Positions 43,123-54,880 of a stretch of 64,000 bases of DNA are shown piece by piece. The position numbers and the translations under genes were made by a program. Source of the DNA: Lithodes maja (taxonomy: Eukaryota; Arthropoda; Malacostraca; Decapoda; Lithodidae). The stretch spans positions 1-64,000 of the forward strand of contig JBAKBP010007150.1 in the NCBI GenBank assembly GCA_037953745.1. The letters run 5' to 3'. Below the pieces are notes generated by a model that saw only the letters and a program-made list of their open reading frames with translations, was not told the origin of the DNA and made no database searches. How positions within the stretch are numbered: position 1 is the first letter of the stretch; each line of letters begins with the position of its first letter.

Positions 43123-43898
43123 GTCCCAGGCCCGAGTATATTCGTCAGTAGATAAGTAACTCCCCAGTCCCAGGCCAGAGTATATTCGTCAGTAGATAAG
43201 TAACTCCCCAGTCCCAGGCCAGAGTATATTCGTCAGTAGATAAGTAACTCTCCAGTCCCAGGCTCGAGTATATTCGTCAGTAGATAAGTAACTCCCCAGT
43301 CCCAGGCCAGAGTATATTCGTCAGTAGATAAGTAACTCCCCAGTCCCAGGCCAGAGTATATTCGTCAGTAGATAAGTAACTCCCCAGTCCCAGGCCCGAG
43401 TATATTCGTCAGTAGATAAGTAACTCCCCAGTCCCAGGCCCGAGTATATTCGTCAGTAGATAAGTAACTCCCCAGTCCCAGGCCAGAGTATATTCGTCAG
43501 TAGATAAGTAACTCCCCAGTCCCAGGCCAGAGTATATTCGTCAGTAGATAAGTAACTCCCCAGTCCCAGGCCAGAGTATATTCGTCAGTAGATAAGTAAC
43601 TCCCCAGTCCCAGGCCAGAGTATATTCGTCAGTAGATAAGTAACTCCCCAGTCCCAGGCCCGAGTATATTCGTCAGTAGATAAGTAACTCCCCAGTCCCA
43701 GGCCAGAGTATATTCGTCAGTAGATAAGTAACTCCCCAGTCCCAGGCCCGAGTATATTCGTCAGTAGATAAGTAACTCCCCAGTCCCAGGCCAGAGTATA
43801 TTCGTCAGTAGATAAGTAACTCCCCAGTCCCAGGCCAGAGTATATTCGTCAGTAGGTAAGTAACTCCCCAGTCCCAGGCCAGAGTATAATCGTCAGTA
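43123..43898. repeat. 44-bp minisatellite, about 17-18 units
   Basis: Unit AGTCCCAGGCC(A/C)GAGTATAT then TCGTCAGTAGATAAGTAACT and CCCC. Units vary mainly at one A/C position, in an irregular order. Last units contain GTAGGTAAGT and TATAATCG variants. Confidence 0.95.
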
Positions 43899-44849
43899 AT
43901 GTATTTGTCTTGTAACTGCCTGTACAAGGCTTAGTTTCTTTTTTTTATATTTATTTATCTTTGTTTTTGCCGTGAAAAAAAAATAAACAAAAATAAAATA
44001 AAGTGAGATATCCAGTCTTGCCTCATCTCTTAAGGTGAACAGGTGGCCTCTCCTGCCATTTTCGCCAATGTTCTTGGGACTGCTGGGGAATTTGATTACT
44101 GTATCCTACGGTACTCAACGGGTTAAGTAAATGTTGGAAATCTTTAACCATTCAACTCAGAGAGATTTTGTCTAAGCTGAATATATTGGTCTGGCAGTAA
44201 AGTATAATATATAACAAATAATCCTCCTCCAAGTGAAAGGACCAACAGTCGTCAGTCGGCGGGTGCCCAACCCCGAAAAGGGTTGAAATAGGGGAGCTAT
44301 CCTCCCCCCGCCAAAGGCGGCTTTCTAGGGCCTTTCCTAGCTGATGCTGAGAGGATTGGGTTCTAGTCATGTGGTGAAGGGCTGGTCTATCAGAGTGAGA
44401 ACTGAGCAATCTCTGCCATACCCATAGCTTACTCTGACTGTTCCTTTTACTTATATATTTTCTAGATCTCAAGTGACGGCGTCTCTTCCGTGGATTGACC
44501 TCCCAATCTACCAAGATTGGAAGCCAAAGGCGTCACATTTTTCCCTTGCCCCTCAACTTTCTCTTCATAATTGCTGAGGGGCACAGGGCCCTGGGTGGGG
44601 CTTTGGTTTCCCGGGTGTTTCCGCACCCTCCTCAGCTCCCCGCCATGGAGTGGCTTCGGTCACCCAGGCTTTATTGTGGTCGGCGGTTAGGGTTCTGTGG
44701 GGGCGCTCGGTTATGGCCTTGGCCTTGCTCGGGGCCTTGGGGCTGTTCGGCCAGGCAGCATGGGGAACAACAACAACAACAGTCGTCAGTCAGTTCCTTA
44801 TATGTCCCTGTGAACCAGGTCTGAAAGGGGTCATAGAGCTTTTATTGGG
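43899..44849. other. No gene seen; unclassified repeat-like DNA
   Basis: GC-richer block 44240-44800 with GGCGGGTGCCCAACCCCGAA and GGCACAGGGCCCTGGGTGGG; open frames there are short, biased and end in a Gln run from CAACAACAA. Some words (GTCGTCAGTC) occur twice (44248, 44782). I cannot name it. Confidence 0.5.
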
Positions 44850-45723
44850 TGACCGGACAACTCAACCAGTAGACCATTTCAACCAGTAGCTCTCAACCAG
44901 TACCAAGTCAACCAATACGTTTTTTTTGTTTTTTTTTTTTCTATGTGATTGAGGGAGGCAAAAGGCATAACTGCCTATAGCGAGTGCCCCCCCCCCCATA
45001 GTTGAAAGAGTGACAGGGCCAAAATCAAGGGACGTTCGAGCCAAAATGCCTGGACACACGGAGTTTGAAGCAATTTAAGTCATAGGAAGAGGGAAAGACT
45101 GATTCTGGGAGAGAGTTCCAGAGCTCAGCTGTTGAGTAGAAGAAAGTTTGAGAGTAACGTTTCACTCTTGGGTTGGAGAGTTGCACAGAGTAGGGGTGGG
45201 ATTGAGTTGCAAGACGGGTACCACGTGCCCTACGTAAAGGAGGTGGTATGCACTGGGATAGCTCTGAGGAACACTGATTATTATAGTAGCGATTATTATA
45301 GTTGCATCGAGAGAGATGCAACATTGCAGCGGAGAGAGAGAGATTGCAGAGAGTTGGTGAGTGGACGGGAGTTAATGATACGAAAGGCCTTCCTTTCAAC
45401 TTTGTCTAGGAGAGCGGTCTGAGAGGAACCTCCCCACACATGTGAACAATACTCAATACAAGGGTGCACTATGCCCCTGTACAGAGCAAGAAGCTGTGCA
45501 GGGGAAAAGAACCCCCTAAGGCGGTTGAGCACACCCAGCTTCTGGGAGGCTGCCTTAGCAAGACTGGTAATATGGTCCTTCCATGTGGTTAGGTTAGGTT
45601 AGATTATGTTAGGTTAGGTTAGGTTAGTACTATATTTTGGCACTGGTTTGGTTGGTCTTGGTTAATTTGGCGCTGGTTGAGAGCTACTAGTTGAAATGGT
45701 CTACTGGTTGATGTGTCCGGGAA
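44850..45723. mobile_element. Inverted-repeat element with AACCAGTA subrepeats, carrying a LINE fragment
   Basis: Left arm 44850-44920 (CCGGACAACTCAACCAGTAG, ATTTCAACCAGTAGCTCTCA) is inverted at 45650-45723. Each arm holds three to four AACCAGT words. A related arm is at 63277-63365. The inside is mostly the LINE fragment at 45027-45575 and TTAGG patches. Confidence 0.6.
45027..45575 (-). pseudogene. 5'-truncated LINE: RT C-terminal fragment
   Basis: Two overlapping minus-strand frames (frameshift near 45300 in an AG tract): LNRLRGFFSPAQLLALYRG, HPCIEYCSHVWGGSSQTALL, ERKAFRIINS; then PPPLRRARGTRLATQSHPYS, STAELWNSLPESVFP. Matches the family of 13796-14440. Confidence 0.78.
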
Positions 45724-46429
45724 GCATATTCCGAAACTTTGTTCTAGGAGTGCACCGGGAGGCATATTTCCGAAGTCGAGACTAGTATATATCATAGGGG
45801 AAATTAGGACCAATCAGAGGCCGCAGTGGCAGTGACGTCACCCACAAGGGGAGGAGCCAGTCTGTCTGTCACTCTCTCTCTCTCTCTCTGGGTGAGGAGC
45901 CTGCCTGCCTCTCTTTGGTTTCTCTCTCTCTCTCTGGTAAATAGAAGAAGTAAGTCACCTAGTATAACAAGTTATTTCAAATATTAACTACATTAAGGAT
46001 ACATTATGATTGTGCTATGTTATGGTTATGAGTAAATAAGAGTAGCCTACCGTATTACGCGTATTGCACAACCATGGACAGAAATTCCTTGACAATTTTA
46101 GAAGGCACAATATTATTTCACTGGCGAACTATATTGATTCCTGTGACACTTAAGCAGTTAACCTGTGCTGATAATTTCAAGAAGGAACTTAAGTCACTCA
46201 TATATCTAAAGGGTTATATATACAGTATATACATAGCCAATACATTACTTTATTTTAAATGTCATTAACACATTAACATTATCAGATAGTACAAAATATA
46301 TTAAGCATCAAATGTTATGAAATAGTTAATGGTTTAAGTGCATAAGGTAGAGCCAAAGGCTAATTAGTAGGCTATATAATTATACGATACGTGTTAGTGA
46401 GTTGGGCCTAGGCCTATAGGCTACTTAGG

Positions 46430-46530
46430 CCTTATAATTAGGGTTGGGTGTGAAGGGGATCTGCCTTGTGTTAGCCAATCGACTTTCTGTAGACTCCCAT
46501 TTTCTTTTATTCTTATGTATGACAGCTATT
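46430..46530 (+). mobile_element. Scrap of a CR1-like LINE 3' end
   Basis: GGGTTGGGTGTGAAGGGGAT, GCCAATCGACTTTCTGTAGA, CTCCCATTTTCTTTTATTCT match the 3' end of the LINE at 57580-57815. Only the tail was inserted. Confidence 0.75.
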
Positions 46531-46659
46531 TCTATATTTTGCTAAATATTTACTTTTATTGCAGTCGATATGTTATGATGTGACAATGTTAATGAATATT
46601 TATATAAGTACAGTAGTGGTTAGGGCTACTTGAACACCTCTTAACCCCATTATATCCAG

Positions 46660-46683
46660 GGCGGTACAATATTGTACCGCCCT
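46660..46683. repeat. Perfect 24-base palindrome
   Basis: GGGCGGTACAAT joined to ATTGTACCGCCC, no loop. Stands alone in AT-rich DNA. Confidence 0.9.
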
Positions 46684-47664
46684 CGGTACTTTAAGCCAAT
46701 ATAATATGTAATTTTTAAATAAAGCACAATGTTACAAATAATCCTGATCAAGACACTCGGAACACAACAAATAATGATTTTAAGCAAAAAAACAATGAGT
46801 TCAATCAGCCTGTTCTCTAATATTAACGATTTTTATCGTGAAAGGCGCTGAACATAAAGAAACCATACGATATGAAGTGAGACATTTGGCATAAAGGTTA
46901 CACTCACCTGTAAGGTTGGACTGTGATTCCAGATGTACGACGAGGTATAATTGTGAATTTTGTTATTCCCTTCATATCAATCTATCACTTTCTCTCCTAT
47001 CATTGATCTTTACTTATTCCCCTAGTCTATGTCTCGATTCAGCCACCCCCAGCTATGGGGTATGTGCCTGAGTGTATACATACATACATACATCCATCCA
47101 GACATACATCTGTAGGCCTACATACATAATATTATGGAATGAGATCATTACATATGCAGAGAGAGAGAGTGAAAAGTGACCATTTATAGTTTATTTACGT
47201 TGTGCATGAATGTAAATTTAAATGATAATGATAAATAAAACAGGAACTATTTGAAACAATTTAACTGTCTAAGGAGAACTGGCAACACCCTCCTCCTCAA
47301 ATCTTGGGACGAAAGATGCCAGAATCGCAAAATTTTCATTGTTTACTCATTGCTTTTCAAGTAAAACCATAATTAATGGGAATAACATATTGTACTCTGG
47401 ATGCTTATTTAATTTAGACAGAAACTATGCGAATAAATATTGATAACTTGTTATACTAGGTGACTTACTTCTTCTATTTACCAGAGAGAGAGATAAACAA
47501 ACGAGAGGCAGGCAGGCTCCTCACCCAGAGAGAGAGAGAGAGAGAGACAGACACAGACTGGCTCCTCCCCTTGTGGGTGACGTCACTGCCACTGCGGCCT
47601 CTGATTGGTCCTAATTTCCCCTATGATATATACTAGTCTCGACTTCGGAAATATGCCACCGGGA

Positions 47665-47790
47665 GTAATTAGAACCAATCAGAGGGCGCAGTGGCAGTGA
47701 CGTCACCCACACGGGGTGCCTGTCACTCTCTCTCTCTCTCTCTCTGTGGGTGTGGATTCTCTCTCTCTCTCGCTCTCTCTCTACCACTAA
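47665..47790 (+). repeat. Partial second copy of the TIR of 45761-47657
   Basis: GGAGTAATTAGAACCAATCA, GGCGCAGTGGCAGTGACGTC, ACCCACACGGGG and a CT tract repeat the left TIR (45810-45900) in direct orientation right next to the element end. Confidence 0.7.
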
Positions 47791-48009
47791 TCTCTAATTA
47801 TCACCTATGTTTTTCTTTTCGTTCCACATTATATCACCATTTTAACTTTGACCTAGTTGTCATAAATGGACGGACAATTATAAACTAGATTTACCCTTTC
47901 GATAGTTCCTTGATAGATATGAACACTTATTTCAGCATTTCGTATTATCTTCTGATTTTCCACACTATTTTATCGTGCAGTCTTATATATTTGGTATAGT
48001 TTTACTATA

Positions 48010-50518
48010 AAAAAAAGGCGTATACACAAGTACACCTGGCATAGACTTGTGAGGGGAGAGATTGTAGAGAGGGTATTGATGGATTATGTGCTGGTGACAA
48101 GGGAAAAATTGTGTAGACTGCTGGATGTGAATGTGATGAGAGGTGAGGCGGAGGGTATGTCAGATCATTACCTGGTGGAGGGAAAGCTAAGAGTTAAGAG
48201 TTACAGGAGAATAAGAGACAAGCGTGAAGTAAGAGAGGTAATAAAAGTTAGTGAGTTAGAGAAGAGTGAAAAAGAGAGGGAGTACAAGGAAAGACTAAAT
48301 GAAAAGTGGATGGAAGTGAGAGAGATGGAAGAGAGAGAAGTAGAGGTTGAATGGCAACAGTTTAAGGAAGGAGTGAAAGCAAGTGCAGAGGTAGTATGCA
48401 GCAAAAAGGAAAGTAGGAGGCAGAGGTATCAGGAAGGGAAGCGAGTGGTGGAATGATACGGTGAGAAAGGCAGTTGAGGAGAAGAGACAGTGTTTTGAGA
48501 GGGTTTTACAGGATGGTAGTGTTGAGGTATGGGAGAGGTACAAGGAGAAAAGGAGAGAGGCAAAACGGAAAATCAGAGAAGCGAAAAAAGATGCAAACGA
48601 AAGGTGGGGTCAAAGGCTGAGTGAGAATTTTGAAGAACGAAAGAAGATGTTCTGGAAGGAGGTAAATAAAGTAAGGAAAGGAGGACAAAAGAGGGAAGAG
48701 TCAGTGAAAGATGAAAATGGAGAATTACTAGTGGAACCAGTTGAAGTGAGGAAAAGATATGCCGAGTATTTTGAATCTTTGTTAAATACAAGAGATGGAA
48801 GAGAAGCAGTGATTGAAGCAGAGGTGAATGGAGATAGGTTACCCAGGCCACCCAGGTGGCAGGGAATGAATGAAAGGATTGAGGAAAATGAGGTGAAAGA
48901 AGCAGTGAAACAAATGAGAGCGGGAAAAGCAGAAGGTTTAGATGGTATTGCTGTGGAGTGTATAAAGAAGGGTGGAGATGTGCTAATAGATTGGTTGGTG
49001 AGACTTTTCAATGTGTGCTTTGCTGTGTCAATGGTACCAATAGACTGGAAGAGTGCATGTATTGTGCCGTTGCACAAGGGGAAGGGAGATCGGCAGGAGT
49101 GTTCAAGTTATAGAGGTATTAGTTTATTGTCAGTGGTTGGAAAGCTGTATGGCAGGGTGTTGATAGAGAGGATTATAAAGTGTACGGAAGTTGCTATAGG
49201 AGAAGAACAGTGCGGTTTTAGGAGGGGAAGAGGGTGCGTGGATCAGATGTTTGCAGTAAGACAGATATGCGAGAAGTATTTAGAGAAGCATAAAGAGATA
49301 TTTTGGGCTTTTATGGACTTGGAAAAAGCGTATGATCGTGTGGACCGTGAAGCAATGTGGAAGGTGTTAAGGATTTATGAAATAGGAGGAAATTTGTTAG
49401 AAGCAGTTAAAAGTTTTTATGAAGGGAGCAGAGCATGTGTGAGAGTAGGAAATGGTGAGTTGAGTGAATGGTTTGAGGTAAAGGTAGGTTTGCAACAGGG
49501 TTGTGTAATGTCACCATGGCTGTTTAATATGTTTATGGATGGTGTGGTGAGGGAGGTGAAAAGGAGAACTATGGGAAGAGGATTGGGTTTAGTAGGAAAG
49601 AATGGTAGAGATTGGGAGTTGAATCAGTTGCTGTTCGCTGATGACACAGCATTGGTGGCGGATTCTGACGAGAAACTGCAGCGGGTAGTCAAAGAGTTTG
49701 GTGTGGTTTGTGGAAGGAGGAAACTGAAGGTGAACATCAATAAAAGTAAAGTAATGGTGTGTAATAGGGGAGAGCATAGGGTGAATCTAGATGTGAGGCT
49801 GGATGGGGAAATATTGGAACAAGTAGAGTGTTTTAAATATCTAGGAGGAACGATAAGCAGGAGTGGAGGTATGGAAGTGGAGGTAAAACAGAGAGTGTGT
49901 GAAGGAAGGAAGGTTTTCGGAGCAATGGGAAGTATGCGGAAGACGAGAAATCTCGGAGTGAAAGTAAAAAGTGCACTGTATCAAGGAATTGTTGTGCCAA
50001 CAGTGATGTATGGGGCTGAGACATGGGCTCTGAAGAAAAAGGAGAAAAGAGGGCTGGATGTGATGGAGATGAGCTGCTTGAGGAATATGTGTGGAGTTAC
50101 TCGTAGAGACAGATTGAGGAATGAAGAGATACATAGGAGAGTGGGGCAGCAGGAACATTTGTCAGCCAGAGTTGACAGAAGGGTGCTGAGCTGGTATGGT
50201 TATGTTGAACGAATGGGAGATGAAAGGCTTACAAAGAGAGTATGTGAGTCAGGTACAAGGGGAGATAGAAGGGCAGGAAGACCCCCATTGAGATGGAGAG
50301 ACTGTGTAAGAAAGGCTTTGGATGATAGAGGAATGACTATAGATCAGGCAGGGGAAGTGGTGGTGGACAGGAGTGAATGGAGAATGCTTGTGAATAGTTG
50401 AGTGAACATGTGGTCATTTGGAGTAAGGGGTCTGGCGCAAGTTGGACTAGATAATAATCCATCAGGCGCCTGGCTCGGGGAGACGATTAATATGAATGGT
50501 GCTCCTGGAAGTGTGGTG
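48010..50518 (+). mobile_element. LINE with near-intact RT, 5'-truncated in the endonuclease
   Basis: Contains the pseudogene below plus a 3' UTR of about 115 bases (50402-50518). The 5' side begins after an A-run with the last endonuclease residues (YTWHRLVRGEIVERVLMDYV). The 3' side meets the truncated LTR of element 3 directly at about 50518/50519. Confidence 0.85.
48030..50401 (+). pseudogene. LINE endonuclease tail and reverse transcriptase, one frameshift
   Basis: First frame to TGA 48454-48456 (MDYVLV, GMSDHYLVEGKL of the endonuclease, then a Glu/Arg-rich linker); a +1 shift near 48440 leads to the second frame of 646 codons from 48461. RT motifs: AGKAEGLDGIAVECIKKGG, WKSACIVPLHKGKGDRQECS, SYRGISLLSVVGKLYGRVL, CGFRRGRGCVDQMFAVRQ, AFMDLEKAYDRVDREAMWK, LQQGCVMSPWLFNMFMDGVV, catalytic LLFADDTALVAD, then MYGAETWAL, CGVTRRDRLRNEEIHRR, RVLSWYGYVERM and RPPLRWRDCVRKA. 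Same broad family as 35032-36411 (YxERM, RGRP-RWKD motifs) but clearly different sequence. Apart from the one shift it would be intact. Confidence 0.88.
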
Positions 50519-51312
50519 GAAGTCGTGTAGGTATAAGCAAACCGTACACACATCGGAGACAACGACTACAGATACCTTATCCCAGTCTAGCATTAAATAA
50601 AAGAGCAGAGACACTAAATCAATAATGGAGACACGCAGAGTTCTTATCCTATACTAACTAAGAACCCTCAAACCTATTCTAAGTACATGTAAATATCTCT
50701 GAGGACGGCGCATGCAATACAATGGGCCGGCTATGGAAACCGTATGCAGAACCCAAGGGGATAAGTAATTGAATAAAGGCGAGAAGTAATGGAAAAGAAG
50801 AAGGTCAGAGAGAGAAACAGTGATAAAGGTGGTGATCGGGGGAGAGTATGCAAAGGGATGTTAGAAGCACGCGCGCCAAGCCTGTCCTGACGAGGACAGC
50901 TCCTGGGGACCCTCGTGTAGGAGGTTAGTTACACAGGAGCCTGCAAAGGCGCGATGGTCGGCCAATCACGGGCCGAGATGTCACAAGACAGCAGGTGTCA
51001 CGTGACACAGCCAGACACGCCGGCCAATAGCGAGCGAGAGGCAGGGATGCTCCCGCACCTACAGATACTCGCTACCATCCCGCTCTGAAAGTCTCTCTCA
51101 TTCCCACGCTGGTATTATCATCACTACTATTGATATAAAATATTACCCGTTGTCACAGACGAAAACAAAGACCACCACTGGACTGTCTGTGACAATGCAA
51201 TTACAAGGAAAGAAAGAACAACATTCTCGGATAACTGTAGCCCATTTCGATGTCCCTGGCGAGCGCTAGCGGCTAACGAGAGGTGATTCTGCCAACGCTG
51301 GTAGACGTCACA
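50519..51312 (-). repeat. 3' LTR of element 3, truncated
   Basis: Matches 62247-63042 with roughly one to three differences per hundred bases. Starts (minus strand) TGTGACGTCTACCAGCG at 51312. The last about 990 bases of the LTR are missing; the LINE end takes their place. Confidence 0.9.
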
Positions 51313-51604
51313 CCCCGCCCAAGATATGGGACGCTCAACATTAGGCGAGCACCATATCTGACAAGGCAGAATGCCAACAAGACCCGCCACATCTAGCCAC
51401 TCCACCAGAAATGAAATGCAAAGCTCAATTCTTACATAAAACAACATATTAACATAAAGAAAATCTCATAACCCCTCCCCAACACAATAGTATAATTTAG
51501 CCTGCTATGCTCCCTGAGCGAGCTTCACAGAGCCCAGCCTATTAAGTGAAAGACAGGTTCAACTTAGGACTTTAGCTATAACATTGGCAACTTACAATTA
51601 ACTA
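51313..51604 (-). other. 3' untranslated region of element 3
   Basis: No frame. Next to the LTR the minus strand reads CTTGGGCGGGG, a weak purine tract for plus-strand priming. Confidence 0.5.
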
Positions 51605-54470
51605 TCAAAAAGAAAGAGTTTTTATGTGATTTTTTGTATTTAATTTTAATGTTGTTTTTGATGGCTGCTCTACAGGGGCAAGCCTGGTTTTTTTCTCAAC
51701 TCTCAAACACACACTGACTGAACGGCGAGGGTTCTCCTTGAAGCGTACCCTCCCGTGACAAAAAATCAGCCACAACATTATCAGCGCCCTTAACATGCCA
51801 CACATCCAACTTGTGTTCCGGCAGCAAAACAACACCTGGCACTGATAAACTGCCCAGTTCATCACAAGACTGGCACTTCTCTTCGCTCTTTCCGGCAACG
51901 GGACCTGCCAAAAACCTTTCACTAGTTCTACCTTCGTGATAAGCAATGCAGCCCCGATGCGGTCTATGGTGTCGTCAACTCTAGGTAAAGTATAGGCGTC
52001 TGTCAGGGATAATGCACACACACTCTTGCAATCAACACACACACGGATCTTGCCACTTAACACAGGTTGCAAAGTTACAGGCAACGACCACTCACGACAT
52101 TCCTTATCCCTCAGACCCTTCATCAACATGTAGTCCAGCTCTGCTTTCTCCACAGGCTGTCGAGCAGGATTTATACGGTAGGGAGCCACTTTGAGCCTTG
52201 CACTGTCTCCAGCCTCCATGTCGGATTCTACCCCGTACATCAGGCCTGGAGAATGAACAAACATGCGGATGCACTGCCACAGCCTAGCAAACAACTTCTC
52301 TTGGCGCTTAGGAACAAGAGGTTGCAACTTATCTCGACGAACAACATGCTCATTGCCCTCCCACAACCCAGCCGAGACCACAGTTTCTACACTATAGCCT
52401 CTCTCCTTCTCCACCTCTGTCCCTAAAACAGTCAGGTCATGAGAGGGACAATCTGTACCACCTGTGCAGTCACTCCCACAGTTCATAATTGCTAATGCTC
52501 CCCCGCCGATACCGTACATGCGCACCCCCGCATTCCTTGCAACTACATCTGCCTGCGCAGCATCACCGCCTTCAGCGACATGGCCAGATACAGTCGGTCT
52601 ATGGTAGGGCTGTTGCATAATACTAGAGCAGCATTGGGAGGCTATGCGATGACCGGGCACATCCACTCCACAGCCAACCTCACCAATCTGCTCAATGTCC
52701 TGATTCTGACCACTACCCTTAGCAGCCATGGGTCGACCCTGACCTGATAACCATGCCAAAGCCTCGTCGCCCACCTTGAACCACTGAAACAACGAGGCCA
52801 ACGGTCTACTCACACTCAAGTGGCCTGTCAGCGGAACCTCGTGCACCGCATGAGTTGTGAGGCCTGGGTGCTCGGCACAAACAGTGGGGTATGAACCGAG
52901 CAGGTGCTGGAGCGCTGCACACTGCTGCTCAGGCAGGTGCTCTAGCGCTTCCACAGCCACCTGGCTCGTGTCCCCCGCCCACTGCTCCACCGAGACATGA
53001 CAATCCCAACTCTCCTCCACCTGTACCCCACTGCCCCCCTCTCCTTCTCCACCTTGGCCGCTGCAGACCAACACAGGGACAGTAGGCTGCTCAGGTGGTT
53101 GCCTCACAAACTCTAACAGGTTCACATGACATGTTTCCCCGTCCTCATTGAGTTCAATAGCCCCGTTACTACACTTCTGAAGCTCAGGATCATCTATCTG
53201 CAGCCGACAGATATACGAAGGAGCCAACCCATCTAAGTGCTCCCGGAGCAACTTATGGCCTCCCCCGATACTGGACTGCTCGATCCTATCCTGCTCAAGT
53301 GTGCAACGCTGCCGTCTCGGAGCTTTCTCACGCCCTACCTCCTCACCAAGTGTGACAGGTTCTGGGGCCACTCCGGACCTAAACGTTGGTGCTAATACTG
53401 AGTCGCCAAGAAGAGCCGCTGGATCAAAACTCACGAAACATCTCTCAACTTTAGCTTTCTCCTTCCGACCGTTCCTCCGCTGGTCTAGAGACTGAGGAAT
53501 AGGCTGTGACACCTTAGATGCACGAGATCGGGTGACAACACACGCCCTCTGCTGTAATTGACACCTCTCGACCAACTCCTGCCCCTCCCTACTCACGTCG
53601 GCCGCCCTCTCGGCAGCGACTAAGGGTGGAACCTCAGAAGTAGGTACCGCAAAGTCGTTGCCGAGAAGAAGGTCGACGCCCTCTACTGGCAGTTTCTCTA
53701 CGATTCCAACATCTATCTCTCGTGTTGCACCATCAACCTCCAGCTCCACTCGAACCAACGGGTATGACCGTGTAGCATTAATACCCTGCACCACAACTAC
53801 CCGTGCCGCGTTTATAGGTTGGCCTGTAAAGTTTTTCATCAGAGTCTGGGATGCACCTGTATCACGCAACAACTCCAACCCATGCTTGCAACCAGCCCAA
53901 CTCACGCAGCCACGCCCTCTATTGTCGCAAAAAGCATCGCGGACAGGTTTCGAGCCTACCGGACACTCCTTCACTGGCTGTGCCCCCGCATCTGACATAT
54001 CACCCCGGGTAAATGCAGAAGACCTCAGAGACACCCCAATGTTGCTAGCCAAAGACACAACTGCTGCAGGTTGGTTACTAGGGCAGGAACGTGCAAAATG
54101 CCCCTTATTATGACACTTAAAACACTCTACTTCACCCTTGGACTTCCCCTGAGGTGGGGAAGGGCCCTGACCATTCTTAAACGGGACGGTTTTTGGTTTG
54201 TGATCAAAATTAGTATCATTGCTATTACTTTGGTTATTAAATGTCGCATCACTGACTCGGGGGGGTGGAGTGTTGCGCCCCTTGTTAACTGCATCGGTCC
54301 GTTGTGCAGACCCGCACCCACGAATCAGCGATACTCTCAGGTCAGCCAACTCAGCTGCCTTTTGTAGAGTTTTAGGTTGTTTCTCTTTGAGGTTCAAAGT
54401 CAGGTCACCGCCTGTGCATTTACAAAATTGCTCTAGAAGGAATAACTGCTCAATCTCTTCGAACGTCCTT
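51605..54470 (-). pseudogene. Element 3 gag(end)-protease-RT-RNase H remnant, 930 open codons
   Basis: Minus-strand frame from about 54470 (in gag, ATG at 54397) to 51605. Seen: zinc knuckle CFKCHNKGHFARSC, protease DTGASQTLMKNF and LLGNDFAVP, then ELNEDGETCHVNLLEFVRQP (the integrase is missing exactly as in element 2), HLPEQQCAALQHLLGSYPTV, QWFKVGDEALAWLSGQG, YRINPARQPVEKAELDYMLM, RT pieces RVCVDCKSVCALSLTDAYTL, PRVDDTIDRIGAALLITK, VELVKGFWQVPLPERAK. The YxDD region is deleted. RNase H end is in another frame (HKLDVWHVKGADNVVADFLS, about 51770-51830). RT after protease and the integrase tail, RNase H last: Gmr1 order. Gag upstream is cut by LINEs and resumes at about 59940. Confidence 0.85.
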
Positions 54471-54880
54471 TACCTTTAGATACCTTTAGATGTGTTCGCC
54501 GCTCTTCTAGCGGCACCAAGGAGCGTGACGCCCCTCGTTATGGGTGGTGATTTGGTGCAGTATACTGTTTGAAGCGACAGCTCGCTCCCTTGCGAGGATG
54601 GGCTCGTCTGGCACTTTTTGCAGTTCGACATCTAGGGCTCTCTTGAAGTTGTCTAACGAGATGTCCCTCATGTCTCTTACTCGCCGTGGGAGTTTGTTGA
54701 AGAGACGTGGGCCTCTGTGTGATAAGCAGCCCTCTCGCAGAGAGCCCATAGCACCCCTGTTATTCATCCGGGGGATTTCGCATTCCCAGCCTCTCCTATC
54801 ACTGAATTTCATGACTATCGGAATATGTAGGTTTGGTACTAAACCCTCTGCGATTTTCCACGTGTATATTATTAGGTAAC
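54466..54880 (-). pseudogene. CR1-like LINE A, 3' end and RT C-terminus (second piece)
   Basis: Minus strand: IIYTWKIAEGLVPNL, MKFSDRRGWECEIP, RGPRLFNKLPRRVRDMRDIS, LDNFKRALDVELQKVPDEPI, ending at a stop near 54507; the 3' end at 54466 is a TCTAAAGGTA repeat. It continues the RT frame that breaks off at 57876, so LINE B lies between the two pieces. Confidence 0.83.

Larger units (their letters stand above)
45761..47657. mobile_element. Non-autonomous TIR element, about 220-bp TIRs, 7-bp duplication
   Basis: Left TIR 45761-45982 and right TIR about 47438-47657 are inverted: GGCATATTTCCGAAGTCGAG, ACTAGTATATATCATAGGGG, CCTAGTATAACAAGTTATT, with AG/CT tracts. ACCGGGA lies on both sides (45754-45760; 47658-47664). 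No transposase frame in the interior; it holds a LINE tail scrap, a 24-base palindrome and TA-rich DNA. Confidence 0.82.

Noticed and set aside
43123..43898. CRISPR array
   Set aside because: Units abut without unique spacers in a eukaryotic repeat landscape; it is a minisatellite. The same holds for 14437-15114.
44495..44889. Overlapping frames with Trp/Gly-rich and Gln-run sequence
   Set aside because: Two overlapping frames of similar length in a GC-rich repeat; composition-driven and without domain signs.
51605..54470. An endogenous retrovirus with envelope gene
   Set aside because: No envelope-like frame follows RNase H in any of the three elements; they are LTR retrotransposons.
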